In this document: piece by piece, positions 7,270-15,937 of the stretch
Numbering within the stretch: position 1 is the first letter of the stretch
Layout: each line of letters opens with the position of its first letter
Assembly: GCA_036266155.1 (NCBI GenBank)
Contig: DATANR010000265.1
Coordinates: 1 to 27,702, forward strand
Direction of reading: 5' to 3'
From: SIAJ01 sp036266155
GTDB lineage: Bacteria; Planctomycetota; Planctomycetia; Gemmatales; Gemmataceae
DNA length: 27,702 bases
The notes under the pieces: generated by a model
What the model was told of the DNA's origin: nothing
Seen by the model: the letters and a program-made list of their open reading frames with translations, nothing else
The model's database searches: none
Translations under genes and position numbers: made by a program

Positions 7270-8472
7270 CTAGCGCCCGAATTCGAAGAGGCTCGCGTCT
7301 GGATTCGGCCGGCTGCAAATCCGGTCCGCGATGATGCGCGCCGCGACGACGCTCATCGTGATGCCGTTACCACCATAGCCTAGCGCGAAGTACGCGTGTG
7401 GGTCCGCTGGTGATTGCCCAATGAAGGGTAGACCGTCGTCGGTCTCGGCGAACGTACCGCCCCACGCGTAGTCGATGACGAACGGGATGTCGGGGTACAA
7501 CGCGTGGAATTGCTCGACCAGGACGCGTGCCTTTGCCGCGATCACTCCTTCTTCGGCGTGGTCCTTTGCCGATGGCTCGTCCGCGCCGCCGATGACGAGA
7601 CGACCATCCGCGGTCGGACGCATGTAGAAATAAGGTCGAGCGGTTTCCCAAAGTAAATAATTGTGAGGACTCGACTTGGACGGTGTCAGCGGTTCGCTGA
7701 TCGCCGCGAACGTACTGTGCAACGAGCCGACGGATTGTCCGAGTAACTCTGACGACTCATAACCCGCCGCAAAGACAGCATGTCGCGCCGCGACTTGGTT
7801 GCCAGTTTCCGTTTGCAGCACCACCGTGTCATGTCGGCGGATCACTTGTCGAACCGTGGTTCGATCAAATATTCGCGCACCGCGGCGATGGGCTCGATCA
7901 AGGAGGGCGTGGGCGAGCCGATAGCTATCAACGACGGCGTCGCCGTGACACAGCAGCGCGGCTGGCGCCGACAGGCCGAAACGATCGGCGAGCGCAGGCG
8001 CGTTCAGATAATCGACATCGAAGCCATGCCGACATCGGCACTCATGCTCGACGAGCAGTTGGCGGACATATTCAGGATCGCTGGCCAGATACAGCGTCGG
8101 ATAGGCCGCGAACTCGCACTGATCATCCAGTTCGCGAGTTAGCTGCCGTACGCGCTCGATCGCTTCAAAGCCAAGTTGATAAGTACGAACGGCAACGTGC
8201 TCGCCCACCTTCGCAATCAATAGCGAAAGTTCCGTGTCCACTGCGGCCTGTAGCAGCGAGGTACTGGCTGCCGTGCTCCCCGATGCGACATCGCGTCGAT
8301 CAAGTACGACAACGCCAAGTCCCTCTTGAACCAAAGCGTCGGCGACCAACGCCCCAGTGATGCCGGCCCCGACGACAACGACGTCGCAAGCCTTGTTCGC
8401 ATGCAGCGACGAGTAGCTCGCTAAAAGCCCACTCTTGAGCCTCCAGTAAGCGGCACCGGAGCGTAAATCCAT
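7270..8472 (-). CDS. DadA-like FAD-dependent oxidoreductase
   Basis: About 400 residues from the ATG at 8472 (MDLRSGAAYW); a TTG at 8520 would add 16 residues that do not look like the family. The FAD-binding motif is VVVVGAGITGALVADAL, followed by VLDRRDVASGSTAAST. The C-terminal signature GLPFIGQSP and ALGYGGNGITMSVVAA completes the DAO fold. The family oxidises amines or amino acids, often of the D series; the substrate is not known. It is related to the FAD-Rieske protein on the other strand (same GxGxTG start, same LPxIG and GNGxT ends) but has no Rieske domain, so the two may be an old divergent pair. The stop codons are 12 bases apart, so the transcripts are likely to overlap. Confidence 0.88.
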   Translation of the reverse strand: MDLRSGAAYWRLKSGLLASYSSLHANKACDVVVVGAGITGALVADALVQEGLGVVVLDRRDVASGSTAASTSLLQAAVDTELSLLIAKVGEHVAVRTYQLGFEAIERVRQLTRELDDQCEFAAYPTLYLASDPEYVRQLLVEHECRCRHGFDVDYLNAPALADRFGLSAPAALLCHGDAVVDSYRLAHALLDRAHRRGARIFDRTTVRQVIRRHDTVVLQTETGNQVAARHAVFAAGYESSELLGQSVGSLHSTFAAISEPLTPSKSSPHNYLLWETARPYFYMRPTADGRLVIGGADEPSAKDHAEEGVIAAKARVLVEQFHALYPDIPFVIDYAWGGTFAETDDGLPFIGQSPADPHAYFALGYGGNGITMSVVAARIIADRICSRPNPDASLFEFGR

Positions 8473-8633
8473 GACTTTTTTGTCGCAGCAGTGTCTTGGA
8501 ATTTCGAGGAGCGCTGCCAACCTATTGCAGTTATCATGCCATGGTTAGTTAGGTCCATCGATCTGCAAAGGCTTGTGGTACGGTGTTTGCGGCTTTGAAT
8601 GGTGCGATGCAGCCCGACATAAAAGGATCTACC

Positions 8634-9206
8634 ATGAAGTCGGCCAGCCATGACAGTGCCGAAAAAAAGATCGTCAGACGCTCTGCTGGCGGCGTTGTGA
8701 AAAAGAAAGCCTCGTCGCTGAAGACGGAGGCCGACTCGTATGACGCGTTCAAGGAATTTGAAGGTCGCCGCTACACCGGGATGAAGGTCGGCCGGAGCCA
8801 CAAGTGGTACTACGATTCGGGCGTATGGAGCGAAAAGAAACTGACGCCCGATCTCTGGCAAATTGCCTTTGAAGTAAAAAAGCGGCGTGCCGGGAAAGCG
8901 CCCGAGGGTTCGGGTGTCCCCGCGGGTACGGAATACCACTGGCTCATCGTGGCTCACCAGAATGTGCGGAAACTCAACGCGAACGACTATAGCACGTCGC
9001 TGAGCGGCATGAAATTCAAAGTGGCCCACATGCGGGCCGACTCGCAGAAATGGAGCGCAAGCGACCGGGCACAACGGAAACGAATGGTTCAGTTCCTCGA
9101 GGACATGATCCACCAACTGCAAGAGCAAGCCGCGGCAGAGAACGCCACTGCCGGTGAAGTGAAAGAGCCTGTCGGGCGACAGCGGCGGAAAGTCATTGCA
9201 TCATAG
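8634..9206 (+). CDS. Conserved-looking hypothetical protein, Lys-rich
   Basis: 190 residues from the ATG at 8634, with AAAAGGAT eight bases upstream. The N-terminal 35 residues are basic and low-complexity (KKIVRR, VKKKASS). The central part, from about residue 37, has YDAFKEFEGRRYTGMKVGRS, HKWYYDSGVW and KKRRAGKAPEGSGVP, then GTEYHWLIVAHQNVRKL and a Lys/Arg-rich helix DRAQRKRMVQFLEDMIHQL that could form a coiled coil. No signal peptide or membrane segment. The aromatic block followed by an EYHW segment looks like a real fold and I have a memory of similar proteins in soil bacteria, but I cannot name a domain or function. It is transcribed divergently from the FAD oxidoreductase and lies 57 bases before the DUF72 gene. 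Confidence 0.8.
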   Translation: MKSASHDSAEKKIVRRSAGGVVKKKASSLKTEADSYDAFKEFEGRRYTGMKVGRSHKWYYDSGVWSEKKLTPDLWQIAFEVKKRRAGKAPEGSGVPAGTEYHWLIVAHQNVRKLNANDYSTSLSGMKFKVAHMRADSQKWSASDRAQRKRMVQFLEDMIHQLQEQAAAENATAGEVKEPVGRQRRKVIAS

Positions 9207-9263
9207 GACCACCGCTGGCGGCGATTCAACGGTCGGGTTTGCCCGGATCTGCACGGAGGATGA

Positions 9264-10043
9264 ATGATTTGCCTGTACGAATCTTCGGGGAAAGAAGAGT
9301 CTCACGCGGTAAAGCGATCGCGCAACATTCGAGTCGGAGTTGCGGGCTGGGCGATCTCAAAAGACTTGGCCGATCGCTTTCCTGCGGATGGCACGCACCT
9401 GGCAAGGTATGCCAGACGGTTCACAGCGGTCGAGATCAACTCATCCTTTTACCGACCACACCGGCCGGCCACCTATGCCCGCTGGGCCGATTCCGTGCCG
9501 GACGATTTTCGCTTCGCAATCAAAGTACCCAAAGAAGCAACTCACGAACGTCGCCTGGTCGATACGGCAGACGTCCTCGATCGCTTTCGCAATGAGGTGA
9601 GCCATCTCGGCGACAAACTCGGACCATTGCTTGTCCAGTTGCCGCCCAGCCTGTCTTTCGCTGGTGATATGGCGGCAAAGTTTTTCGCGGACCTGCGGAA
9701 GCGCTTCCGTGGCGCGATTGTCATCGAACCTCGGCATGCGACCTGGTTTAACGCCACGGCCGAACAACTTATGGTGGAGTATTGTGTAGCTCGAGTCGCA
9801 GCCGATCCGGCCGTCGTTCCGATTGCCGCGCAGCCAGGTGGCTGGGGCGGTATTGTCTACTATCGGCTCCACGGCACGCCGAGAGTTTATTACTCAGCGT
9901 ACTCTTCGGATTATCTTCTCGCTCTTTGCAAGACGACAAACACGCAACCGTCGAATTGCGAATCGACCTGGTGCATCTTCGACAACACCGCGGCGGGCTT
10001 TGCCGTTACCAACGCCCTCGAGTTTCAGACACTTCTCACTTAA
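9264..10043 (+). CDS. DUF72 (YecE-like) domain protein
   Basis: 259 residues. The DUF72 pattern is clear: IRVGVAGW near the start, YARRFTAVEINSSFYRPHR, WADSVPDDFRFAIKVPKEATH, then LGPLLVQLPPSLSF and GAIVIEPRHATWF, and the C-terminal YYRLHGTPRVYYSAYS. DUF72 proteins fold as TIM barrels resembling endonuclease IV and xylose isomerase; their reaction is unknown. The start at 9264 is fixed because a TGA lies directly in frame before it (9261-9263), and GGAGG at 9255-9259 is close to the ATG. The C-terminus is somewhat short of the usual one and ends LEFQTLLT, as expected. It sits between an unknown gene and the isochorismatase-like gene; all three are on the plus strand. Confidence 0.9.
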   Translation: MICLYESSGKEESHAVKRSRNIRVGVAGWAISKDLADRFPADGTHLARYARRFTAVEINSSFYRPHRPATYARWADSVPDDFRFAIKVPKEATHERRLVDTADVLDRFRNEVSHLGDKLGPLLVQLPPSLSFAGDMAAKFFADLRKRFRGAIVIEPRHATWFNATAEQLMVEYCVARVAADPAVVPIAAQPGGWGGIVYYRLHGTPRVYYSAYSSDYLLALCKTTNTQPSNCESTWCIFDNTAAGFAVTNALEFQTLLT

Positions 10044-10205
10044 GCGCATCGGACACAGTCTCTAGCTCAAGTTGCCGAGACCGCCTCCGCACTCGGCGGA
10101 TTCGCAACTGGCACCCAGGTTGCTGGCATAAAGGTTTGCATTGAAGCCAATGGCGCACCTTCACATCGATGTCCGCCCAGGTCTCCTGCGGTCGGAGAAG
10201 TGACC

Positions 10206-10814
10206 ATGCCGGGAACGACCAGGAACCTGCACGGCAGCGCTCCGGATCAGAGCCCAGTCGCTCTGTTACTCGTTGACGTCATCAACCCGCTGGACTTTCC
10301 CGAAGCCGATCAACTTCTGAAGTATGCGGTGCCGGCGGCCGAACGGCTGGCCGAGTTGAAGCAAAAGGCGCGCAAGGCGAAAGTGCCGATCGTCTACGCT
10401 AACGACAATTTTGGGCGCTGGCGATCGAACTTGTCAGCCGTGGTCGAGCGCTGTCGGCAGAGCGGCTGCAAGGGCCGCCCGCTCGTCGATCTCCTTCAGC
10501 CGGATGCGGATGACTACTTCGTGCTCAAGCCAAAACACTCGGCATTCTTTTCGACGACGATGGACACGTTGCTGCGGCATCTTGGCACGCGCACCGTGGT
10601 GATCGGCGGGTTTGCGGCCGACATCTGCGTCTTGTTCACGGCCAACGACGCCTATATGCGCGATCTGCGCATTGTCGTGCCCACCGATGGCGTGGCCGCG
10701 AACGAGGCGGCGGACCGTGACGCGACGCTGGCACTCATGCGCCGCGTCCTAAAGGCATCGACGGCAATGACAAAAGAGATCGACTTCGCCACGCTCATCG
10801 CGAGTGCGGACTGA
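10206..10814 (+). CDS. Isochorismatase-family cysteine hydrolase
   Basis: 202 residues from the ATG at 10206, with GGAG eight bases upstream (10194-10197); the GTG at 10200 is too close to that site to be preferred. The catalytic triad of the family is visible: Asp24 (LLVDVIN), Lys108 (VLKPKHSAF) and Cys141 in GFAADICV. The fold is a Rossmann-like hydrolase that acts on isochorismate, nicotinamide, carbamoylsarcosine and similar amides or ethers; here no side genes tell which. The Asp-rich loop and absence of a signal peptide suggest a cytosolic enzyme. It precedes the DNA-repair operon by 58 bases and could share its transcript, but its function is unrelated in appearance. A nicotinamidase lacks some of the same residues, so the general call is safer. 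Confidence 0.88.
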   Translation: MPGTTRNLHGSAPDQSPVALLLVDVINPLDFPEADQLLKYAVPAAERLAELKQKARKAKVPIVYANDNFGRWRSNLSAVVERCRQSGCKGRPLVDLLQPDADDYFVLKPKHSAFFSTTMDTLLRHLGTRTVVIGGFAADICVLFTANDAYMRDLRIVVPTDGVAANEAADRDATLALMRRVLKASTAMTKEIDFATLIASAD

Positions 10815-10872
10815 TGCGCTGCCGTGAAAGTCTTGGCCCATCGCAACGGACTGGTTATCCAGCCATCGAACC

Positions 10873-11904
10873 ATGTGCCTAGAATGTGTTGTGCAAAATC
10901 CTCTTGTCATTCCAACCGAAAGCGGCCTCTACTGCCCCGTCGGTGACTTTTACATCGACCCCTGGCGGCCGGTTGAGCGAGCGATCATCACGCATGCGCA
11001 TGGTGATCATGCGCGTGCTGGCTCAAAGCGTTACGTGTGTGCCGCGCCGGGTCGGCAAGTTCTGCAAACGCGCTTGGGGCCCGACGCGGCCATTGATGCG
11101 TTGGCGTACGGCGAAGCAATCGAGCACAACGGCGTCCGCGTGTCGCTGCATCCAGCCGGGCACATCTTTGGGTCGGCTCAGGTGCGTCTCGAACATCGGG
11201 GCTATGTTTGGGTCGTGACGGGCGATTATAAGCTCGACGCAGACCCGACGTGTCCGCGCTTCGAGCCCGTGCGTTGCAATGCGATCCTCACCGAATCGAC
11301 GTTTGGACTGCCCGTCTATCGCTGGGCCGAACCCACGGCGACCTATGCCGGGATCAACGATTGGTGGCGGTCCAACCGCGAAGCCGGCAAAGCCAGCCTG
11401 CTTTTTGGTTACGCGCTCGGCAAGGCACAACGGCTGCTCGCCGGCCTCGATGCCGCGATTGGTCCGATCTATTTGCATGGCGCCGTCGAGCGCATGACGC
11501 GCGAATACCGGGCCGGCGGCGTCGACTTGCCGCCAACGCAGCCGGTCAGTGCGGCGCCACCCAAACACGACTGGGCCGGGGCGATGATCGTGGCGCCGCC
11601 GTCGGCGCATCAGTCGCCCTGGTCGCGCAAGTTCGGTGACAAGTCGACGGCAATGGCCTCCGGGTGGATGCGCGTGCGCGGCGCCCGACGTCGGCGGGCC
11701 GTCGATCGTGGTTTCGTGCTTTCCGATCACGTCGACTGGCCCGGCTTGCACACGGCCGTCAAGGAATCCGGAGCCGAACAGGTTTGGGTCACGCACGGCT
11801 TCATCGAACCGGTGGTGCGGCGCTTCCGCGAGTTGGGGCTCGATGCGCACGGAATGAAGACCGCCTTCGAAGGCGAGGCGGACGAGCCGGAGGTGGTCGA
11901 ATGA
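10873..11904 (+). CDS. Ligase-associated DNA damage response exonuclease (MBL fold, Exo-MBL)
   Basis: 343 residues with the metallo-beta-lactamase signature THAHGDH (His41, His43, Asp45, His46), then HPAGHIFGSAQVRLE, VVTGDYK and LSDHVDWPG, which supply the remaining metal ligands. The pattern matches the ligase-associated exonuclease that always accompanies the next gene, related to the CPSF/SNM1 nucleases. It probably trims DNA ends before ligation. The reading frame opens at ATG 10873 without an obvious ribosome site, so a slightly later GTG at 10891 cannot be excluded. The stop TGA (11902-11904) overlaps the ATG of the ligase gene, which implies coupled translation. Confidence 0.93.
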   Translation: MCLECVVQNPLVIPTESGLYCPVGDFYIDPWRPVERAIITHAHGDHARAGSKRYVCAAPGRQVLQTRLGPDAAIDALAYGEAIEHNGVRVSLHPAGHIFGSAQVRLEHRGYVWVVTGDYKLDADPTCPRFEPVRCNAILTESTFGLPVYRWAEPTATYAGINDWWRSNREAGKASLLFGYALGKAQRLLAGLDAAIGPIYLHGAVERMTREYRAGGVDLPPTQPVSAAPPKHDWAGAMIVAPPSAHQSPWSRKFGDKSTAMASGWMRVRGARRRRAVDRGFVLSDHVDWPGLHTAVKESGAEQVWVTHGFIEPVVRRFRELGLDAHGMKTAFEGEADEPEVVE

Positions 11905-13496
11905 AGGCATTCGCCGACCTCTATGCCGCCATCGATGCGACCACCAAGACGACCGCCAAGGTCGAGGCGATGGTGCATTACTTCGAGACCGCGAGCGCCG
12001 CGGACGCGGCCTGGGCTGTCTACTTCCTATCGGGTCGTAAGCCACGGCAGGCGGTGCCGACGCGCAAGCTTCAAGAATGGGCCGCCGAAATCGCGGGCAT
12101 TCCCAACTGGCTGTTCGAGGAAAGCCGATCGGTCGTCGGCGACCTCGCCGAGTCGATTGCGCTCGTGTTGCCGGCCCCGAAATACCAGGGCGATCGACCG
12201 CTGGCCGAGTGGGTTGGCGAGGTGCTGTTGACGCTGCGCGAAGCGGACGAGCAACCGCAGAAGGCCGAGGTCCTCGCCGCGTGGGCGTCGATGGACTATC
12301 AGCAGGCGTTCGTGTGGAACAAGCTCATTACCGGCGCGTTTCGCGTCGGCGTCTCGCAGTTGCTCGTGACCCGGGCGCTCAGTCGAGTGAGCGGTGTTCC
12401 GGCCGAGGTGATCGCACATCGGCTCATGGGCGAATGGCAACCGACGCCCGCGTTCTTCGCGGCGTTGATCGCCCGCGATGCCGGCGACGCGGACATTAGC
12501 AAGCCGTACCCGTTTTGCCTCGCCCATGCACTCGATTGTTCGCCCGCCGATCTCGGCGACATCGGCGAATGGCAAGCGGAATGGAAGTGGGACGGCATTC
12601 GCTCGCAACTCATCCGCCGGGCCGGGCAAACCTTTGTCTGGTCGCGCGGCGAGGAACTCGTTACCGAGCGGTATCCGGAGTTGAAGGCACTCGGCGAGCT
12701 GTTGCCAGACGGCACCGTGATTGACGGTGAAATCCTCCCGTGGAAAGCCGGCCGCGTGCTGCCGTTCGGCGAGCTGCAGCGCCGTATCGGCCGCAAGACG
12801 ATCGGGAAAAAGCTCCTCGAAGAAGTGCCGGTCGCGCTCATGGGTTACGACTTGATCGAATGGCAGGGCCGCGACGTGCGCCAGGAACCCATGACTTGGC
12901 GGCGCGAACAGCTTGAGCAGCTTGCATCGGTCACGCACTCGCCAACATTGATCCTTTCCGCACTCGTCGTCGCGAGTTCGTGGAATGAACTCGCGGCTCA
13001 TCGTGAAGGCAGCCGCGATCGGAATGTCGAAGGCTTGATGCTCAAGCGCAAGGCTTCACACTACCGCGTCGGCCGCGTGACGGGCGACTGGTGGAAATGG
13101 AAGATCGGCCCGCTGACGATCGATGCCGTGCTGATTTACGCCCAGGGCGGCAGCGGCAAACGAGCCGGGCTGTTCACCGATTACACCTTTGGCGTGTGGG
13201 ACGCCGGCAAGCTCGTGCCCGTTGCCAAGGCCTATTCGGGGCTGACCGATGCGGAGATCAAACTGGTCGACACGTTCGTGCGCAAGAACACGTTGGAGAC
13301 TTTCGGCCCCGTGCGCACCGTGAAGCCGGAGCTGGTCTTCGAACTCGGGTTTGAAGGCATTCAGCCGTCGACGCGGCACAAGAGCGGCATCGCGGTGCGC
13401 TTTCCGCGCATGTTGCGCTGGCGGACCGACAAGAAAGCCGAGGAGGCGGACTCACTCGCGGCGGTGAAGAAGTTGCTGCCGGAGGGCGGGGGATGA
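11901..13496 (+). CDS. ATP-dependent DNA ligase (LigB/LigC-like, ligase-associated cluster)
   Basis: 531 residues, starting at the ATG that overlaps the exonuclease stop (ATGA). The N-terminal 200 residues are the DNA-binding domain (PF04675 type), followed by the nucleotidyl-transferase core: motif I EWKWDGIR with the adenylated Lys229, motif III-like LMGYDLIEW, motif IV EGLMLKR (377-383), motif V WWKWK (398-402), and a C-terminal OB-fold with FTDYTFGVWD and ELGFEGIQPST. This is the ligase type that travels with an MBL exonuclease, an Lhr-like helicase and PdeM. It seals nicks using ATP and is separate from the NAD-dependent LigA used in replication. The stop TGA overlaps the helicase ATG. 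Length is normal. Confidence 0.95.
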   Translation: MKAFADLYAAIDATTKTTAKVEAMVHYFETASAADAAWAVYFLSGRKPRQAVPTRKLQEWAAEIAGIPNWLFEESRSVVGDLAESIALVLPAPKYQGDRPLAEWVGEVLLTLREADEQPQKAEVLAAWASMDYQQAFVWNKLITGAFRVGVSQLLVTRALSRVSGVPAEVIAHRLMGEWQPTPAFFAALIARDAGDADISKPYPFCLAHALDCSPADLGDIGEWQAEWKWDGIRSQLIRRAGQTFVWSRGEELVTERYPELKALGELLPDGTVIDGEILPWKAGRVLPFGELQRRIGRKTIGKKLLEEVPVALMGYDLIEWQGRDVRQEPMTWRREQLEQLASVTHSPTLILSALVVASSWNELAAHREGSRDRNVEGLMLKRKASHYRVGRVTGDWWKWKIGPLTIDAVLIYAQGGSGKRAGLFTDYTFGVWDAGKLVPVAKAYSGLTDAEIKLVDTFVRKNTLETFGPVRTVKPELVFELGFEGIQPSTRHKSGIAVRFPRMLRWRTDKKAEEADSLAAVKKLLPEGGG

Positions 13497-15937
13497 AGCG
13501 GCTGCGCGCTACGCCGCAAGCGACGATCGAACGATGGTTCAAGCGCCGCGGGTGGAAGCCGTTCGCGTTTCAGCGCGAGGTGTGGGCCGCCTATACGCGT
13601 GGCGAGAGCGGCTTGATTCACGCTCCGACGGGCACCGGCAAGACGCTCGCCGCGTTTCTCGGGCCCCTTCAGGAAGCAATCGAGGAAGGCGCCACCGGCG
13701 CCGATACACCGCTGCGCATCCTGTGGATCACGCCTCTCCGCGCTCTCGCGGCCGATACGATGCACTCGCTGCAAGCGGCCAGCGAGGGCCTCGGGCTCGA
13801 CTGGACGGTACAGTCACGAACGGCCGACACCAAGGCATCGATCCGCAACAAGCAACGCAAGAAGCTGCCGCCGGTCCTGATCACCACGCCCGAAAGCCTG
13901 TGCCTGTTCTTGACTCGCGATGAGGGTCGCGAACTGTTCGCCGACCTGCGGGCCATCGTCGTAGATGAATGGCACGAACTCATCGCCTCGAAGCGCGGCG
14001 CACAAACGGAGTTGGCCCTTGCGCGTCTTCGGCAACGGAACCCCGCGGTTCGCACCTGGGGGTTGTCGGCCACGCTCGGCAACCTTGACGTCGCCTGTGA
14101 AGCCTTGCTCGGCGTCGGCGGCGTCGGCCGCATCGTGACGGGCCAACTACCGAAGCAAACGGTGATCGACAGCGTCGTGCCGAATACGATCGCGCGCTTT
14201 CCGTGGGCGGGTCATTTGGGACTGACGCTGTTGCCGGCTGTCGTCAACGAGATCGAGGCCGCCGAGTCGTGCCTCGTCTTCACCAACACTCGTTCGCAGA
14301 CCGAGCTGTGGTTTCAAGCAATCCTGCAGGCTCGGCCGGATTGGGCGGGCATCATCGCCTTACATCACGGGTCGCTCGACCGCTCAGTCCGCGGGTTTGT
14401 CGAAACCGCTTTGGCCGATGGCCGGCTTAAGTGCGTGGTTTGCACGTCGAGCCTCGACCTGGGGGTCGATTTTTCGCCGGTCGATCGCGTGATTCAGATC
14501 GGCAGTCCGAAGGGCATCGCGCGCCTGCTGCAACGGGCCGGTCGTAGCGGCCATCGGCCTGGCGGCGTCAGTCGTGTGACGTTCGTGCCCACTAATGCGC
14601 TCGAACTCATTGAAGTGGCCGCGGCACGCGAGGCGGTGGCGCTTGGCCACATCGAAGGCCGCGAGCCGCCGGACAAACCGCTCGACGTGCTCGCCCAGCA
14701 CGCGGTGACCGTGGCTCTCGGCGGCGGCTTCGACGCCATCACGCTGTACGACGAGGTCCGCTCGACCCGCGCCTATCGCGACTTGACGCCCGTCGAATGG
14801 GAATGGGTGCTCGACTTCATCACCCGCGGCGGCGACACGTTGAAGGCCTATCCCGAGTATCGCCGCGTCGAGTTCGTCGACGGTCTGTATCGCGTGATCG
14901 ATCCGCGGGTCGCGCGCCGCCATCGCATGTCGCTTGGCACAATCACGAGCGATGCCTCGGTGCAAGTGCGCTTCCTGCGTGGCGGCCGGCTGGGCACCGT
15001 CGAGGAATCGTTCGCTGCGCGGCTCAAGTCTGGCGACCGTTTCCTGTTCGCGGGCCGCACGCTCGAATTTGTTCGGCTCCATGAACTGACCGTCTGGGTG
15101 CGGCTCGCCCGCAAGCCGGGCAAGACGGTGCCGCGCTGGATGGGCGGCCGCCTGCCGCTTTCCACCGAATTATCCGCAGCCATTCGCGACAAGATCGACC
15201 AGGCGCGGCAGGGCCGGTTCGATGGACTCGAGATGCAGACCGTTCGTCCGCTGCTCGACCTGCAAGCCCTGCGCTCGCGGTTGCCGGCGCCGGATGAGCT
15301 ATTGATCGAACGCCTGCGCTCGCGGGAAGGGCATCACCTGTACATTTACCCGTTCGAGGGCCGGCTCGTTCACGAAGGGCTCGCGGCATTGATCGCGTTT
15401 CGCCTGAGCCAGCGTGCGCCGCTCTCGTTCACGTCGGCGCACAACGACTACGGCTTCGAGTTGCTCACGCCGATGCCGATCCCGCTTGACGACGCTCTTG
15501 AAGGCAACCTCTTCTCACCGATGTCACTTGCCGACGACATCCTCGCCAGCTTGAACGCGGCCGAATTGGCGCGTCGGCAGTTTCGCGAGATCGCTCGAGT
15601 AGCCGGGCTCGTATTCCCCGGCATGCCCGGTGCTTCCAAGAGCGCGAAGCAGCTTCAAGCTTCTACCGGGCTCCTGTACAACGTGTTCCGCGAATACGAT
15701 CCGGGCAATTTGCTTTTGCATCAGGCCCGCCGCGAGGTGCTCGACCGGCAACTCGAACAATCGCGCTTGCGGCGCACCCTCGATCGCATTGCCGCGAGCC
15801 GGGTGATTGTCGTTGATGTCGATCGCCCCACGCCGCTCGGCTTCCCCCTACTCGTCGAACGTTATCGCGAGTCTGTCAGCTCTGAGAAGCTCGCCGACCG
15901 CATCCGGCGGATGACCATCGATTTGGAGCGCGAGTGA
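13493..15937 (+). CDS. Ligase-associated DNA damage response DEXH-box helicase (Lhr-like)
   Basis: 814 residues; the ATG overlaps the ligase stop as ATGA. Superfamily 2 helicase motifs are complete: Walker A APTGTGKT (44-51), DEXH-type motif II DEWH (158-161), SATLGN (192-197), TSSLDLGVDF (318-327) and motif VI QRAGRSGHRPG (347-357). The C-terminal half has the winged-helix and beta-bundle parts of Lhr proteins. Members unwind DNA or RNA-DNA duplexes in the 3'-to-5' direction, driven by ATP. Length is that of the ligase-associated class, which is much shorter than the 1500-residue Lhr. It is the third gene of the operon and presumably acts with the exonuclease and ligase on damaged DNA. Confidence 0.95.
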   Translation: MKRLRATPQATIERWFKRRGWKPFAFQREVWAAYTRGESGLIHAPTGTGKTLAAFLGPLQEAIEEGATGADTPLRILWITPLRALAADTMHSLQAASEGLGLDWTVQSRTADTKASIRNKQRKKLPPVLITTPESLCLFLTRDEGRELFADLRAIVVDEWHELIASKRGAQTELALARLRQRNPAVRTWGLSATLGNLDVACEALLGVGGVGRIVTGQLPKQTVIDSVVPNTIARFPWAGHLGLTLLPAVVNEIEAAESCLVFTNTRSQTELWFQAILQARPDWAGIIALHHGSLDRSVRGFVETALADGRLKCVVCTSSLDLGVDFSPVDRVIQIGSPKGIARLLQRAGRSGHRPGGVSRVTFVPTNALELIEVAAAREAVALGHIEGREPPDKPLDVLAQHAVTVALGGGFDAITLYDEVRSTRAYRDLTPVEWEWVLDFITRGGDTLKAYPEYRRVEFVDGLYRVIDPRVARRHRMSLGTITSDASVQVRFLRGGRLGTVEESFAARLKSGDRFLFAGRTLEFVRLHELTVWVRLARKPGKTVPRWMGGRLPLSTELSAAIRDKIDQARQGRFDGLEMQTVRPLLDLQALRSRLPAPDELLIERLRSREGHHLYIYPFEGRLVHEGLAALIAFRLSQRAPLSFTSAHNDYGFELLTPMPIPLDDALEGNLFSPMSLADDILASLNAAELARRQFREIARVAGLVFPGMPGASKSAKQLQASTGLLYNVFREYDPGNLLLHQARREVLDRQLEQSRLRRTLDRIAASRVIVVDVDRPTPLGFPLLVERYRESVSSEKLADRIRRMTIDLERE

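Noticed and set aside
10044..10205. Possible hairpin or small gene between the DUF72 and isochorismatase genes
   Set aside because: GCCGAG...CTCGGC gives only six base pairs with a 12-base loop and no T-run; no coding frame with a ribosome site was seen.
11023..12045. Minus-strand open frame of 340 codons over the exonuclease and ligase start
   Set aside because: Very Arg/Pro-rich low-complexity reading opposite a clear MBL-fold enzyme; treated as a shadow.
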